Origin: Anthonomus grandis grandis
Lineage: Eukaryota > Arthropoda > Insecta > Coleoptera > Curculionidae
NCBI RefSeq assembly: GCF_022605725.1
Contig: NC_065549.1
Coordinates: 38,765,690-38,829,689 of the forward strand
Reading direction: 5' to 3'
Length of the DNA: 64,000 bases
The translations under genes and the position numbers were made by a program. Below the pieces are notes generated by a model. The model saw only the letters and a list, made by a program, of their open reading frames with translations. It did not search any database and was not told where the DNA came from. Positions within the stretch are counted from its first letter, which is position 1. Each line of letters opens with the position of its first letter. Below, piece by piece: positions 10,985 through 23,118 of the stretch.

Positions 10985-11935
10985 ATGTCACTCTTCATAT
11001 TAGTGGTGTCCCACAGAGTAGCATTTTGTTTGCAGATGATGTTGTTATATCAACGTCGACTGGTGACTTAGAAGAACTATCTAGAGGTTCAACCGGGGTA
11101 GTTGACCGAATGATAAATAACTATCAGTAGCAGGAGCGGCCTAGTGCTTAATGAGTCAAAAACGGAAATAATATTTTTTAGTTTTACCAATTTGAATTAA
11201 AGCTTGCTTGTTAAAATGCATAACAAAACCATAGAAGAAAATAAGGTTGTCAAGTAATTAGGAATATTAATCGATGAACATCTTAGTTGGTCTTATCATG
11301 TAGATATGGTTTTAAAGAAATTATCAATTTATGCCTATGTGATCTGGCAGTTACGTAATAAAATCGATATTAGCCTGATACTTCTTTATTACTATGGTTA
11401 TGTCCAGTCATGTTTGTCATATGGCATAAGGGGGTAACTGTTCTAGAAGTGATGAGGTTCTTACGGCTCAGAAAAAAATAATTAGAACTATTTTATTTAA
11501 GCCTTATACATTTTCTTGTAGAACACTCTTTCCAGACTTGAAAATTATGCCATTTCCTTGCCTTTTTATTTTCAACTCGGTCATGCATATAAAGCGTAAC
11601 CTGTCTGACTATTCTTTGTCTAGATGTACCCACCACAGATGTAAATAGCTCCGCACGTGCGGAGCTTTATAGAGCTTTTATACGGTAACAGAATATTTAT
11701 ATTGCAGCGTCTCATCCTTACTCCCATAATTCGTATTTGTTTGTTTATTAAAAGCTGTAGTTTTCCTATATTCTTAGTCTTTAGTTAATTGTGGATTTTT
11801 TATTGTTTGTTCTTAAAGCTTTCTTTTTTAAAAAGTTAAAAGTTGTATGTTTAGGTCTTATAATTTTATTTTTTGACCTTATCCGATACTTATTTGTATG
11901 AGCCTATGGAAATAAATATTTGAGTATTGAGCATT
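10985..11935 (+). pseudogene. Jockey-type non-LTR retrotransposon remnant (RT C-terminal half)
   Basis: Reading rightward, ISGVPQSSILFADDVVIS joins the GVPQGS box directly to the catalytic ADD box. An internal deletion has removed the segment between them. The text goes on through NESKTEIIFF, KLGILIDEHLSWSYHVDMV (with a stop at KxLG), VIWQLRNKIDIS, VQSCLSYGI and QKKIIRTILF, the normal order after the RT core in Jockey-clade elements. Several stops and frameshifts are present. The A-rich end near 11930 is consistent with a 3' end. It is truncated at the 5' side, as is usual for target-primed insertions. Confidence 0.75.
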
Positions 11936-12080
11936 TTTTCAGTCATATGGCACCATCCTGCTAAAGCCACGTTTCTTAGTCAAAAAAAGCATTAAAACTC
12001 ATCGAATCAAAATCTTCCAAAATCCAAAAGCTCCAATCCATCCAAAGTAAAACAAATTGAATTCTTATTCTTTATTTTAG

Positions 12081-12265
12081 ATATTTTTATTGAAGTGAAT
12101 GAACACGTAATGAAACCTTTGGAAGAATATATGCTATTTACGAAAACTGGAGCTGAAAAAGTGAACGTGTCAAACTCGCATGGAGTGAGAAGCGCTCAAT
12201 GTAGTGCAGATTTCGATGTTGTACATGAAAAAGCTCCTGGAACTCCCAATTTAAACATAAGTCAG
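12081..12265 (+). CDS. Host membrane protein gene, internal exon a (extracellular part)
   Basis: The exon follows TTTATTTTAG and ends before GTATAAAT. It reads (two bases)-IFIEVNEHVMKPLEEYMLF and continues to NLNISQ in one open frame of 61 codons. It holds two N-glycosylation sequons (NVS in KVNVSN and NIS in LNISQ) and one cysteine, in line with a lumenal or extracellular segment just before the membrane. It starts in the middle of a codon, so earlier exons must lie upstream. None was recognised in bases 1-12080, which are filled by transposons. I do not recognise the protein family. Confidence 0.75.
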
Positions 12266-12348
12266 GTATAAATTTAATGTTAAGTTAGTGATTGAAATTA
12301 ATTAATATTGAAATCTGGAACACTAATTTACATTTTTTTATATCATAG

Positions 12349-12615
12349 GGTAAGGACAAAACCTGGGTCCAAGACGCTCCGCAACGAATTCTTTACACAT
12401 CATTTTATGCAACTGACAAAGTTGAGGAAGATAATGTGGAACAACTTATAATAATAGTGCTGGCATCGTTTTTCGTTCTCGTACTTATTTGTATAAGCTA
12501 CGATGTCTATCGCACCAATAAAAGATACAAAGAACGAAAAGAGTTTGAAACTGACGCAAATATTTTAATGTCTAAACAACAGGCGGCCATCATGCTACAA
12601 GAAAATAGTAAACCG
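12349..12615 (+). CDS. Host membrane protein gene, exon b (transmembrane segment)
   Basis: An 83-bp intron precedes it (AG at 12347-12348) and GTAAGT follows. Phase is 0 at both ends and there are 89 codons. GKDKTWVQDAPQRILYTSFY is followed by EDNVEQ, then the hydrophobic run LIIIVLASFFVLVLICIS at about 12445-12500. A basic stretch YRTNKRYKERK comes next, so the C-terminus should face the cytoplasm (positive-inside rule). The exon is uninterrupted and splices in frame on both sides, which argues for a live host gene rather than a transposon relic. Confidence 0.8.
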
Positions 12616-12712
12616 GTAAGTGCCTAACGAACGTACTGATATAATAAATATAATAAACGAACGAAACGAACCTACTGATATAATAAATTATTCTTTTCCT
12701 GGCAATATTTAG

Positions 12713-12899
12713 ACAGAATCTGTAGATTTGAAGGAAAAAATACAAAGAAATGGCGAACCACCGAACACTTCCGAAAAACAAAATGGTAATGGTATTCCCA
12801 ATGGTACAAAAAATGAGATGACACCTATAGTGGAGGAACTGCCTTTAAAGAGAGCAGACAGTAAAAGGGAAAAACCCCAAAAGAGGATTAGTTTTAGAG
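12713..12899 (+). CDS. Host membrane protein gene, exon c (cytoplasmic)
   Basis: A 97-bp intron precedes it. The frame TESVDLKEKIQRNGEPPNTS continues to KREKPQKRISF and ends after one base of the next codon, before GTTTAAAT. It is hydrophilic, basic and probably unstructured. The terminal phase (1) fits exon d exactly, giving a GAT codon across the junction. Confidence 0.75.
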
Positions 12900-12963
12900 G
12901 TTTAAATATTAATAGAACAACTCTAGTAGTTTTTATCTAATTGTTACTGGTCTCCTATATTAG

Positions 12964-13085
12964 ATAGTGCAAGCGAGTTAACCTGGGACACGCCAGACGA
13001 GACTTCTGAAATTTTAAGTCCGACTATTGAAGAGGAAGAAGAAGACGAGGAGCAGACAGATGAAGAAACAGATATCTCAAATGTT
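12964..13085 (+). CDS. Host membrane protein gene, exon d (acidic tail)
   Basis: A 64-bp intron separates it from exon c. After the split aspartate codon it reads SASELTWDTPDETSEILSPT, then a strongly acidic run EEEEEDEEQTDEETD and ISNV, followed by GTAAGT. Phase 0 at the end. The next exon is about 32.4 kb away. The acidic block could be a protein-interaction region. No domain is recognised. Confidence 0.75.
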
Positions 13086-14169
13086 GTAAGTAAAGATAAC
13101 AACCTTAATCGCATGGCACCCATGAGCTCTATAAGTGAAGTTTCTTTGGCTGATAGGAAATCTTTGGTAAGCACGATATATATGCTTTTAAATGTGATCT
13201 GCATGTGCTCGTTAACTGGTATAAAGTATTTTAGCATATCAGGAGAAAATCCGCTTGTTTTTTTATTTATAACCATTGTATTATAAGGCTTACTGCTAAA
13301 AAGTTCATCTCAGAGAATAAGCTAGTTTGTATCTACTCCTAAAGTTTTGTAATATTTCTCTTTGAACTGTTTGTGAAGGTATGATAAGTGCTAAGTTTCC
13401 GACCAAAGTTTCCGGCCTCATAATCTGTAATTACAATAATAAAAGTTTTCTCCGACTTGAATTTTTTAACGGACAGAAAACTCTTTTGGAAGGGGATTCC
13501 CATTTATATGAGATGAAGTTATTAGCTTCCGGTGTTATTGCCTCTTCGTGGCTTGATAATCCCTTAACACAATAATTTCGAATGTTCTTTTATTATTTTT
13601 TCATTCCTAGATTACGATATCGATTAAATGGTCACTTATTACTTCAGAAAAGACAGGTATCTCTTTGCTAATGCCTGATTAAAATGTACGGACTAAAATG
13701 TATAAGCTTTTTTTAAGTTCGATAGAAGCCTTGTAGGGTTTGTATTAAATTCTGCATCCTGTAATTGCAGTACATCTCAATGTTTCGTAATAATAACTCG
13801 AATATAATTTGTTTAGGTTCTGTTTACTATTTTACATTGGTCATAGGTATAAAGTATTGTCTAGCCATTGCTTGCCTTTGTTTATCCGAAAATCTGTTTT
13901 GTAAACACCATGACATATTTTTCCTTATCCATTTCATTCTAACCTTGAATTGTTTCTTCTTTAAAAAAATAATATACGTATATATATTTAATAAAAATAA
14001 GTGGTTTGTTATTAAAAATATCCTTCTACATGGATTTGAAATTATCAGAAAATCAACGATAAAATGCCCTAAGATATTTCAAAAATTCATTCTATTCGAT
14101 GCAGTTGCTAGAAGAAAATATTTTTTATAAATTGGTATGCGTAATGTAGGATTGTATCAATACAAGATT
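13086..14169. other. Start of the 32-kb intron, no gene seen
   Basis: Open frames here (for example 13381-13575 and 13765-14130) have no recognisable domain, and the latter is the low-complexity kind that AT-rich DNA gives by chance. Confidence 0.4.
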
Positions 14170-14440
14170 ATATTGTAAGTAGGAGTGCTGAGTTCAAAGT
14201 GGCTAATGTTGATCCTCTAAAAAGAGACTATAGCTGTCATTAAGGCTATTACGGCCGATAAGATGAGCTCCTAACTAGTAGTGGAGGGTATAAATGTTCT
14301 AGATGAACTGGTGACGAAAGGCAGCAATTTTCTGTTGATCTGGGTGCTCGGCCACTCAGAAAATTGTGATAATGAGGAGTCAGACTTCTTTGCTAGACTG
14401 CAACCTACAAAACTGCCACTAAAATGTGTGTGCTATGGAT
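14170..14440 (+). pseudogene. RNase H fragment of a retroelement
   Basis: Reads ALKAITADKMSS, then LVTKGSNFLLIWVLGHSENC and DNEESDFFARL. The pattern W(V)xGHSxxxxNExxDxxA is the C-terminal active-site part of RNase H in non-LTR elements. About 90 codons with stops. No RT is attached. Confidence 0.55.
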
Positions 14441-14666
14441 AGATATTACTTGTTTATAATCTTGTGATGTAAGTTGTCTCTGGTTGAGTAGAATAAAACT
14501 TTGATCTTCTTTTTAGTTGCTAGCCTCACATATGTATCGGGATATCATAAATTCTTCTTGCCGATGAATGTCAATCTTGCACATTCTGAGATTGGAAAGC
14601 CAATCGTTGCCACAATGTGGTCAGTGTATCTTGAGCCGGATTCTCACGAGTGGTGTACTCGGCAAG

Positions 14667-16102
14667 TCGACCTATTTCTTAACCTATACGCATAAACTTG
14701 GGAAATTATTGCTGACGGCAAATAATGACTAATAGTTAAAAAAAAATGTAGAAAAATAGTTTTAGTTACGGAGATAAACGACTTATTAATTAAAATTTCA
14801 AAAAAAAAAACGTAAATTTTCCAAAATAAATGTTTATTTAACTATTATAGTAACTGTTCGAAGTTATTTCCATGACTTTTAATACATAATTGAATACGGC
14901 TAATCCAAGAGTTGCAGACAGCAGCTAATCCAGGTTGTAGTCGAATTTCCTCGGCGGCAGCAAATATCCGATTTCTTAATTCTTGTTCATTGTCAACTTC
15001 GGTTACATACACCAGAGATTTTAGGTGGCCCCAAAAATAAAAGTCAAGCGGATTAAGGTCGGGTGATCGAGGAGGCCATCCAATTGGACCACCTCGGCCT
15101 ATCCATCGTTCGGGGCACATTCGATCAAAACGCCGTCGCACTGGTCGCGCAAAATGCGGTGGAGCATCACACTTACACCTACAGAGTAAGTAAGTTCTGC
15201 CTAATGTGAAGAGGGACTTCTTCAAGGAGTATCGGCAAATTTTGTCCCAAGAATTGTAAATAAAGAGCATCAGTTAGACGATTATCCAAAATAAAAGGGC
15301 CAATTCCAGCCCACACATTTAGTGAAAGTCATTGTTGAAAGTTTGTTCGCCGAATGGCATGCGGATTTTCAACTGCCCAAAAATGCGTGTTGCGAAAATT
15401 GTGAATACCATTGCGTGTGAAAATTGCTTCATCCGTAGCTAAAATGTTCCTGGTAAAGTTTGGGTTTACTCGAGGTGCATGATCCCTTGGAAGTAAAGCT
15501 GGTACCCTTTGGACGTGAAATGGATACAGTAATTCATGCCTTAAAATTCGCCAAACTGTGACTGGTGATAATCCAAATTGCGTTGCAATTGTTCTAGTGC
15601 TTATGTCAGGATGCTCTTCGATGGTATCTAAAATCAAATTCTCCAGATTTAAAATGCGCCTAGGTCTAATGGCTCCACCATGTTGCCCTGGCCTCGGCCG
15701 CAAATTTCCAATTTCTCTACCCCGCTGAACCACATGCAAAAAAGCTTCACGCGACGGATGATACCTATGAGGAAACCTTTGTGCATAAAGATTAGCTGCA
15801 GCCACACTGTTTTGTCTTGATTCCCCGTATGTCAGTAACATGTCCATTAGTTCCTCATTTGAAAAATTATGCTGCATAATTTTATTAAAAAACGAAATAC
15901 GACCACAACTGTATCAACTGATAGCAAAGTAGGTACTACTAAACATAATAAACATCATCCGGACTTGTTTACTTCTTAATTTGAAAACAAAATTCCACCT
16001 GATAAAGTTATTACATTTTTGTGAAAAATAAAAAAGAATTATCTCAGAAACTAAAAATATAATTTCCCAAGTTTATGTGTATAGGTTAAGAAACACCCTG
16101 TA
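14667..16102 (-). mobile_element. Tc1/mariner-type element with DUF4817 transposase
   Basis: Inverted ends TTTCTTAACCTATACG...AAACTTGGGAAATTAT lie at 14675-14712 and, reversed, at about 16059-16097. The right end begins ACAGGGTGTTTCTTAACC with a flanking TA. The matching outermost 8 bases on the left are altered. The element is about 1.43 kb and encloses a transposase on the minus strand. Confidence 0.8.
14845..15877 (-). pseudogene. DUF4817/DDE transposase, Tc1/mariner superfamily
   Basis: The start MQHNFSNEELMDMLLTYGES is the DUF4817-type N-terminus. DISTRTIATQFGLSPVTVWR is the second helix-turn-helix. ATDEAIFTRNGIHN carries the first catalytic aspartate. A frameshift near 15330 leads to VNVWAGIGPFIL. 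A second break near 15190 disturbs the QHDGAPPHF box, which now reads CDAPPHF. PPRSPDLNPLDFYFWG contains the final acidic residue. The end is NNFEQLL. Length and order are those of a full gene with about two frameshifts. Confidence 0.85.
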
Positions 16103-16121
16103 TTTTGCCTTTTACAAATAA

Positions 16122-16543
16122 AAGCGTTCACACGACGTGTACGAACAATTGGACCAACAACATATACGCCTGGACACTGGTTTATTTAACATTCCAATGT
16201 AACCACGATAGATGTCGGCTGTAATATCGTCGCGGCTTCTGTAGCTTTTGTTGTAATGAGTGCATGTTATTTCAAATTAAGGAGAAAAAAAATATATAAG
16301 AAAAAAAGATGGTGGGTGGTTTCTTTAGAGAGAAGTCGACAGAGGTAAATATGTGTTCCTATATATTAATCTTGATAATTCCCTATTTTCATTTTATTTT
16401 ATTCTGGAAAACTCTACCTATATTCGTTTTTTTTGTAAAAAATATGTATTATTTAACACGTACCTATTCTACTGGCTTCTAAATACGAAATGAACAGTAG
16501 TAGCGAAATGAATAATGTTTAGACGTATCGTGTGAATGCGCCA
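16122..16543. mobile_element. Candidate MITE (about 420 bp)
   Basis: GCGTTCACACGACGTGT at about 16124 faces GACGTATCGTGTGAATGCGC at about 16522. Reversed, these give an imperfect terminal inverted repeat of about 17-20 bp. There is no coding sequence between them. The left end nearly touches the right end of the preceding transposon. No target duplication was confirmed. Confidence 0.4.
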
Positions 16544-16744
16544 GAAATATATATGAGTACAGACTTGTCAAGTCTACGCCACACTGACGATTCCTTTGAC
16601 TTGCCACGATTTTACCGACAAACGACGGGAAAACGGCCAGCACTCGCCAGTGACAAGTAATTGCACAAGTAAAGCATTCACACAGTTATACACAGTATGA
16701 CAAGTTTACGCAATTGATAAATATTGGCCAGATACACCACCCGT

Positions 16745-18900
16745 GAGAATCCGGCTTTGTGGGAGATCTATTTCAGCCTCTTTTACTTGCCATGCCTCCT
16801 TATATCGCAATCTTCTCAAGACCGTTTCTTCGAGAGACATATCTAAAATAGCCTATTATTTTATCTGTTATCTGCGTTCTCAGTCTTTTCTTAATAATAA
16901 ATTATTTTCATATTGTCTAAGGATTTCTGAGCATACGTCTGCAGCAAAACATCTCGAATGCGTCTATGCCCTTTTTGTCAGTTTCCTTAACAGTCCAACA
17001 CTTCGCTGCATAGACGGAAATCGGGAAGACTAGGCATTTAACCAGTGGTGACTTTTCTAGAGTTTAGTCAGTTTAGTCATTGCATTTGTCGCGATAGCTG
17101 ACTTACATTAAATTTCCTCAGTGCTTCCGCAAGTATTGGTTAATAAAAACCCAGGTATAACGTATAGTTGTAACGGCGATATTATTTATTTCCCTTAGTT
17201 GGTTTTGCTTGTTGGCTCCATCTATTACCATGATACCTGTCTTTTTTCGGTTTATTTAGATGTTTTCTATTCTATCTAATAGTTATCCCAATTCCTCTTC
17301 AAACCTAGCGAAAATGGTTAAAAAATCTGGTATACCTTAAATTAAAAATTTTCCGCCTATAGTGATACCGATCGTTATATAGATTTTTGATAAGTAGAAT
17401 GAGGTGGAATGGCACTCTCATTTAAGAGAGAACTTGCCACAACTCCCTCCAATTCACCAGATCAAAGTCTTTGCTATAATCGATAAACCACCTATATGTC
17501 GTGATGTTAAATTTCCTGGATTTTTCTATGATCTGCCTTATGTTCAATATTTTCTCTCTAGTGCCGCGTCCTAGAACAAAATATGCCTGTTCTTCTGGAA
17601 TTTTAGGTAGTAGAAATGGTTTTATCCTTGCTAGTATTATTTGTAACATAATTTTACTGCAATGTGTGATCAGTGCTATTGTGCGGTAGTTGTTGCATAT
17701 GACCGTTGCTCCTTTTTTATGCAGTAATAGATATATTGTACAGTTCTCTGGCCACGTGTATCTCTTCTTTACTTTTGGGCAAATTCTGTGCATTATATTA
17801 CTTCGATGGGTATATCATCTATACCAGTGGCTTTCTCGCCTTTTTTTTCTTCTTATTGTTATTTCAACTTCACTTTTGAGTATCTTAGGTTCTTTTTCAA
17901 ACTGTGTTTCACTCATGTCGGTGATTCCTTTACATCCTCCTCCATCACCAGATTTTCGCATTATTGTCTGACTGTGAGTAAGACGCCGTTCTCAGCTTTG
18001 ATGGCATTATAGTTTGATACAAAGGAAAGAGTGGTCTACTTTATTTTCTTAAACTTGTTGTTAGTTTCAGCTCCGTTTTTTTGTTTCTTTGTATAATCGA
18101 TTCAGGCTGTTTTTGTCTTTTTGACAGATTCACTCTATCTCAATATTTAGTACTTGATAGGCTTCTCTTTTAATCTCACGTTTTAGTCTTGAAGCTTTTA
18201 GTTATTTCCTTACTTGTACTCTGTACCAAGTAACATATCTGTTATCCACTTTTTCCTCTTTTCTTGTGTGTCATTTGTGATGCCTTTAGCAGCATTATTT
18301 AATATAAATTTGGTTCCTGTGATAATGTCAAGTGATTCTTGTGATTCTGCGGCTCGTTTAATCTATGTAACTTTGATATCACTGCTATTGTATATGTGTG
18401 ATTGTTTCACAGATACCATCTAGAACGTTTATTTATTGTTTTTTTATGCTTCCGTAGTTTCAGGCGTAGATCCGTAGTAATTGATGATTGCTGTTGAAAT
18501 CCATAGGTCTTAATGTCTTTAACTATAGTTTTCCAGTGAGATTTTATTCGAATGTTATCTCTCTGATTCCTGTATCTGTTGTCAGGTGATATTCAGATAT
18601 ATAAAGGTCTCGGATGTTGCTGAAAGCCCAAGTTAGCAATAAATAGGTTATTTTAATGCAGAAGTGCAGGAGACGCTTTCCTCAAGCATTTCTTTCTCCG
18701 AGGCCATATAGACCGACAGTTCCTCATTATCTTCTTTAGTAGCACCAATCTTAGCATCGAAATTATCCAGGATTATGCGGATTTCTCTATTCGGCAGTTT
18801 TTCTAGCGACTCTTTTAATTTATTTTAGAACGCATCAATTTCTTCTTTTTTCGCTTCGCTTGTTAGAGCATATATTTGGACTACATTCACATTTCCTGCA
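16745..18900 (-). pseudogene. RTE/BovB-like LINE (endonuclease, RT and 3' tail), decayed
   Basis: Read leftward. IPNREIRIILDNFDAKIGAT at about 18770 is the endonuclease GDFNAK box with D to N change. NSNHQLL is at about 18490. RT starts are at 17793-17422: ENCTIYLLLHKKG, NNYRTIALITHCSKI, EEQAYFVLGRGTREKI and WFIDYSKDFDLVNW, where DYSKDFD is the first catalytic RT box (KAFD usual). The tail at about 17030-16750 reads KCWTVKE, IDAFEMFCCRRMLR, IIGYFRY and RSPTKPGF, matching the conserved RTE-type C-terminal piece. Stops and gaps occur throughout, so it is an old copy in the host intron. Confidence 0.75.
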
Positions 18901-19045
18901 GGGGCCTTACATCTTACAACAATTTGTATACTTCATAAAAACAAATAAGGGTGACAAATCCGGGGACGTAGCTGCTCGTTTACTAGTAATCTCCTTATAA
19001 TACAGCGATAACAGGTCAATATCATCAAGATATTGTCTCACATGT

Positions 19046-20600
19046 ACAGGGTGTTTCAGAACTGTGGGATCAAACTGGGGGTTGTTCAGTGCAACAGAAG
19101 AATCCATTTGAGTATAGGAACGCATGTCCGGAAATGCGTCCCTATGCCACTACGGCCCTAAGACGCGTTAACATTTATAAAAAACATTAATTACCTAAAT
19201 AGGATCTCATGATACCATAACAACATGATACCATAACAACAATTATTTAAAATCAACGCTTATCAATGTCAATTCTCAATGTCATGTTTAAAAATTTTAT
19301 AGCTTACAATTTTTAAACATTTATTGCTAATGGAAAACTTTACCAATCAAGAATTGGCGGATATACATTGGGCATACGGAGCAACAAACTGCAATGCACG
19401 AACAGCATCGCGGTTGTATCATGAGCGTTATCCCGAACGACAGCATCCTGGATACAAAAAGTTTAAGGCATGTTTAAGACCAAGATGCATGATACTGTTG
19501 TTGCTCGAACCGTAAGAACGGTCGAATTTGAAGAAGAGGTGCTTCAGCGAGTTGCCGATGAACCATCAAATAGCACACGTGACGTTGCTAAGAATGTGAA
19601 TACGAGTGACGCTTCTGTCTGGCGGGTATTACACGAGCAACAACTCCATCCTTACCACTTCCAGAAAGTTCAAGGTATGACTGCAGCCGATTATCATCCT
19701 AGAGTTCAATTTTGTCGATGGCTTCTGGATCACATCATTGCACAACCAAATTTTTTACGATATGTTTTGTGGACCGATGAAGCCTCTTTTACAAGAGACG
19801 GTATTTTTAATAGTAGGAATAGCCATGTTTGAGACGAAGAAAATCCTTATGCAATTTTTCCAAGAAAACATCAGAATCGTTGGTCTGTCAACGTATGGGC
19901 AGGCATTGTTGATGATCATTTAATTGGGTATTATATGACGGTATTAATAACATACCGTCTACCGGAACGTTAACAGCACCTATTTATCTGCGTTTCTTGG
20001 AGGAAGTTCTCCCAGAACTCCTTGAAAATGTTCCACTAAACGTTAGACAGCAAATGTGGTTTCAGCATGATGGAGCGCCGGCTCACTTTGCTGTACAAGT
20101 ACGCGAGTATTTCGCTCAGCCGTTTGAGCACCGTTGGATTGCCAGAGGTGGAGCAGTTTCTTGACCTCCTAGGTCACCCGATTTAACGTCGCTCGATTTT
20201 TTCTTGTGGGGACATGTAAAGTCTTTAGTCTACGAAACTCTAGTAGAATCAGAGCTAGGCTTAATTGGACGAATAACAGCAGCATTTGAAATCATTCAAA
20301 ACGAGGATCAAATTTTTAGTGTAGTCCGCCGAAATCATATGCGGCGTTTAAATCGGTGTATTGAGGTTGGAAGAAGATATTTTGAACAATTGTTGTGATG
20401 GTATCATATACAAAAGGTAAAAATAAATGCATCAGATCCTATTTAGGTAATTAATATTTTTTTCTAAATTTAAACGCGTCTTAGGGCCGTAGTGGCGTAG
20501 TGACACATTTCCGGACATGGGTTCCTATACTCAAATGGATTCTACTGTTGCACTGAACAACCCCTTGAAGTTTCATCCCATAGTTCTTAAACACTTTGTA
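19046..20600 (+). mobile_element. Tc1/mariner-type element with about 165-bp terminal repeats
   Basis: The left end ACAGGGTGTTTCAGAACTGT and the block to about 19217 reappear reversed at about 20436-20600. Shared stretches include AACGCGTCTTAGGGCCGTAG and CCTATTTAGGTAATTAA. TA flanks both ends. The copies differ at several positions, so the insertion is not recent. The transposase lies between. Confidence 0.85.
19330..20398 (+). pseudogene. DUF4817/DDE transposase
   Basis: MENFTNQELADIHWAYGATN is the DUF4817-type start. A frameshift near 19470 leads to RDVAKNVNTSDASVWRVLHE. VLWTDEASFTRDGIFNSRN has the first catalytic D. A TGA follows SRNSHV (expected tryptophan). SVNVWAGIVDDHLIG, FQHDGAPAHFA (second D) and PPRSPDLTSLDFFLWGHVKS (last acidic residue) follow, with a TGA where tryptophan is expected before PPRSPD, and some missing bases near 19940. 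It ends RRYFEQLL. Related to but clearly different from the transposase at 14845. Confidence 0.85.
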
Positions 20601-21650
20601 TAATATAACATGAAAGTTATTATACTCTTGATGACAGTTGAACAGTTGAACAACAAGTATTCGAGTTTTGAAAAAAAATCCTTGTTTTCGTTGAAACACC
20701 ATATATCCATGGAGTATGCATTTTTCACTAATGTTAAATACTGTGAGTTGGGAAAGGTAAATAAAAAATATTGGGAAAAATGTCATAAGAGAAAGTACAG
20801 TATATTCTCTGACCTGTGTCAATTGTCGTTTACATCGACAGTTCTTGTATCTAAGGCTTAACCTACATTATGTTGCTAGTATGCGATGCGTTTTGGTCCT
20901 GTGACAATTCCTAACCATGCATGTTTAATATTACATTTGCAAGTAAAAATAAGCTACACAAGCGTTTTATACAAAAACCTTTTATGCTTCAAGTTGCTCG
21001 TTCTCTCGCTACGATTCTTTCTGATATTTTCTTTTTAAAGCGTATACAGACCGGGTTAAGAAGAAATTTAAAACTATACAAAACAAACAAAATAATGCTA
21101 TTATTGAATATCGTTTACAATAACAGCACAGTATAAAATTTGATAATGTAAGGCATTACATCTAATCAATCATCTAGAAAAAAAATCAGGCATCTCTTCT
21201 AATAAGATCTGAAGATAATTGGAGATAAATTTGAGATATCAGTTGACCTTCAAACGCATTAACTGATTTCCTAACTACCTGTACTAAATACTAAGCAAAA
21301 AACGCTATTTGACATGGACGCAGTTACTGATGATCTTATTAAATAAAAGCATTTGGAAATAATTCCGAAACCGATCCGATAAAAGCCTTCCGAAACACTG
21401 CTCTTTGAGCGTCATGGTTAAGAGGAAATGCTTCATTAAATTATTTATGGCTAAATTAAAAAGCAACTGGCTGTGATAACCAGAATTTTAAAGTATAGTT
21501 TAGGTGAAGTACTTGGACAAGTATAAAAACTAAAAACGTTTAGCACGCGGCGTTTTCTTTATAGACATTGGCGTGCATATAATTTTTGTTTCTCTGGCTT
21601 AATTTACAGATCGTGTTATCTCGAGCTACGCATTACCCAAAATAATGGTA
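20601..21650. other. Intron sequence, nothing recognised
   Basis: AT-rich, with short chance ORFs only. No repeat pair or domain found. Confidence 0.35.
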
Positions 21651-21657
21651 ACACCGC

Positions 21658-22660
21658 TTGGTTGCGGCTTGCAGGCGGCGGAATTTTTCGTTTTTATTTT
21701 TTGAACCGGGAGTCAGCAGACCTCACTTTGCTGTGTTACTGCACGTTGCGTTAATAATTTTTGAGCGTTATTTTCGTGTTTTTTTCGAAAGAGTTCAACT
21801 AATTAAATGGTTTTATGGAGGCAATTCTGCAGTACAATGTAGAGATTTGTTTGTGACATTTGAGAATAGACCGATTCCTTGTGCAAAAACGGTTTTAAAT
21901 GTGGTTACAAGTTTTGAGACATCTTTTTGTCTTCAAGATTGTAAAAAAAAACGACACAAAACGTCAAAAACCACCTGTTGAAGTGGTCCAGGATATAGAA
22001 CGGTGGGAAGAAATGGTTTGCAGTACCCTAGAACTTGATTCGACACGGTCCACAAGAAGTGTTGGAGAGGAACTGGGAATGAGCAATAAAACTGTTGCAC
22101 GTATCTGGAAAAAATATGGGTACAAATGTTTGAAGTATTCAAAAACTCAGGAAATATTTCCTGAAGACCAGTGGCGAAGAATGGAATTTTGTGAAACCAT
22201 GATGGAGAAGGCAAATGAAAACGAATATTTTTTAAAAAATATTTTGTTTTCGGATGAATCTTCTTTTCCATTACATAGCAAACACAATGCTTCCATTGTT
22301 CGTTATTGGTCTCAGGAAAACGGGCATAGAAGTTTTCAGTTTCGTACCCAGTATCCTCAGAAATTGAATGTTTGGGCTGGTATTTTGGGCGACAATGTTA
22401 TAGGGCCATTTTTTATTGACGGCACTTTAAACGCCCAAAAGTACCTTGAGTTGCTGCAAAACCAAGTTCTTCCTGCCATTCAAATCCTACCTGATGTAGA
22501 CCTGGGATCGGTTTATTTTCAGCAAGATGGCTGTCCTGCTCATAACGCGGCTAGGGTAAAAGAATTTTTAACAAATACTTTTTCTAACCGCCTTATTAGT
22601 GGGACTGGCGATATTAAATGGCCTCCTAGATCTCCAGATTTGTCTCCAATTTTATTATAT
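21658..22660 (+). pseudogene. DUF4817/DDE transposase, 3' truncated
   Basis: The first frame gives ERVQLIKWFYGGNSAVQCRD and FENRPIPCAKTVLNVV, the DUF4817 signature. A +1 break near 21960 moves to the second frame with STRSVGEELGMSNKTVARIW, NILFSDESSFPLHSKHN, LNVWAGILGDNVIGPFFID, FQQDGCPAHNAARV and IKWPPRSPDLSP. At about 22650 it runs into unrelated AT-rich sequence just before the expected final acidic residue. The last 40-60 residues and the right terminal repeat are therefore missing. No terminal repeat was identified on the left. Confidence 0.8.
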
Positions 22661-22756
22661 TTTTATCAGAGTTGATATTTTATTTTTTATTAGAATAACG
22701 CTTTAATTTTCATTATGCAAAACACAGCATATTAAACATTTTAAGATTACAATTCT

Positions 22757-22796
22757 ATGCGGGTTTTACACAATGTCATGTCTGTAAAACCCGCAT
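22757..22796. repeat. Perfect short inverted repeat
   Basis: ATGCGGGTTTTACA and its complement TGTAAAACCCGCAT are separated by 12 bases. It lies between the truncated transposase and the piggyBac gene and may mark a piggyBac end (a TTAA overlaps its right edge), which is unproven. Confidence 0.5.
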
Positions 22797-23118
22797 TAAA
22801 ATAAATATTTTAAAAATGCCTGGATTTTCGCGTAATGTTTTGGGACATTTTGTCGCCAAACGACGCAGCTCCCACGAAAGTCAGATGTTTACTAATTCCG
22901 TCCTCGGGCCGGCCGGGGCGGTGCTCTGTCGCAGGCACTCGTACACGCGCGACGTTGCAAAATTTCGCCTCTATGCGGTTGCCTATAAGTAACGAACGAA
23001 AACACGATCTGTACATATATAGGTAGTAAATATGTTAATTTAGAACCAACAAAAATATTTATCAAGTCACGCAAAAGTCATGTTAATGACACATATTTTT
23101 TAAATTAAATTGAGTAAA

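Noticed and set aside
13381..14130. Two open frames in the beginning of the giant intron
   Set aside because: No recognisable domain, AT-rich codon use and no splice fit to the host gene.
17501..18423. Several + strand ORFs rich in hydrophobic residues
   Set aside because: They are antisense to the RTE-like LINE; membrane-like composition is an effect of the reverse strand.
22835..23074. Overlapping ORFs on both strands in a GC-rich block upstream of piggyBac
   Set aside because: High GC gives long chance frames; neither frame has a recognisable motif. More likely a promoter or terminal region.
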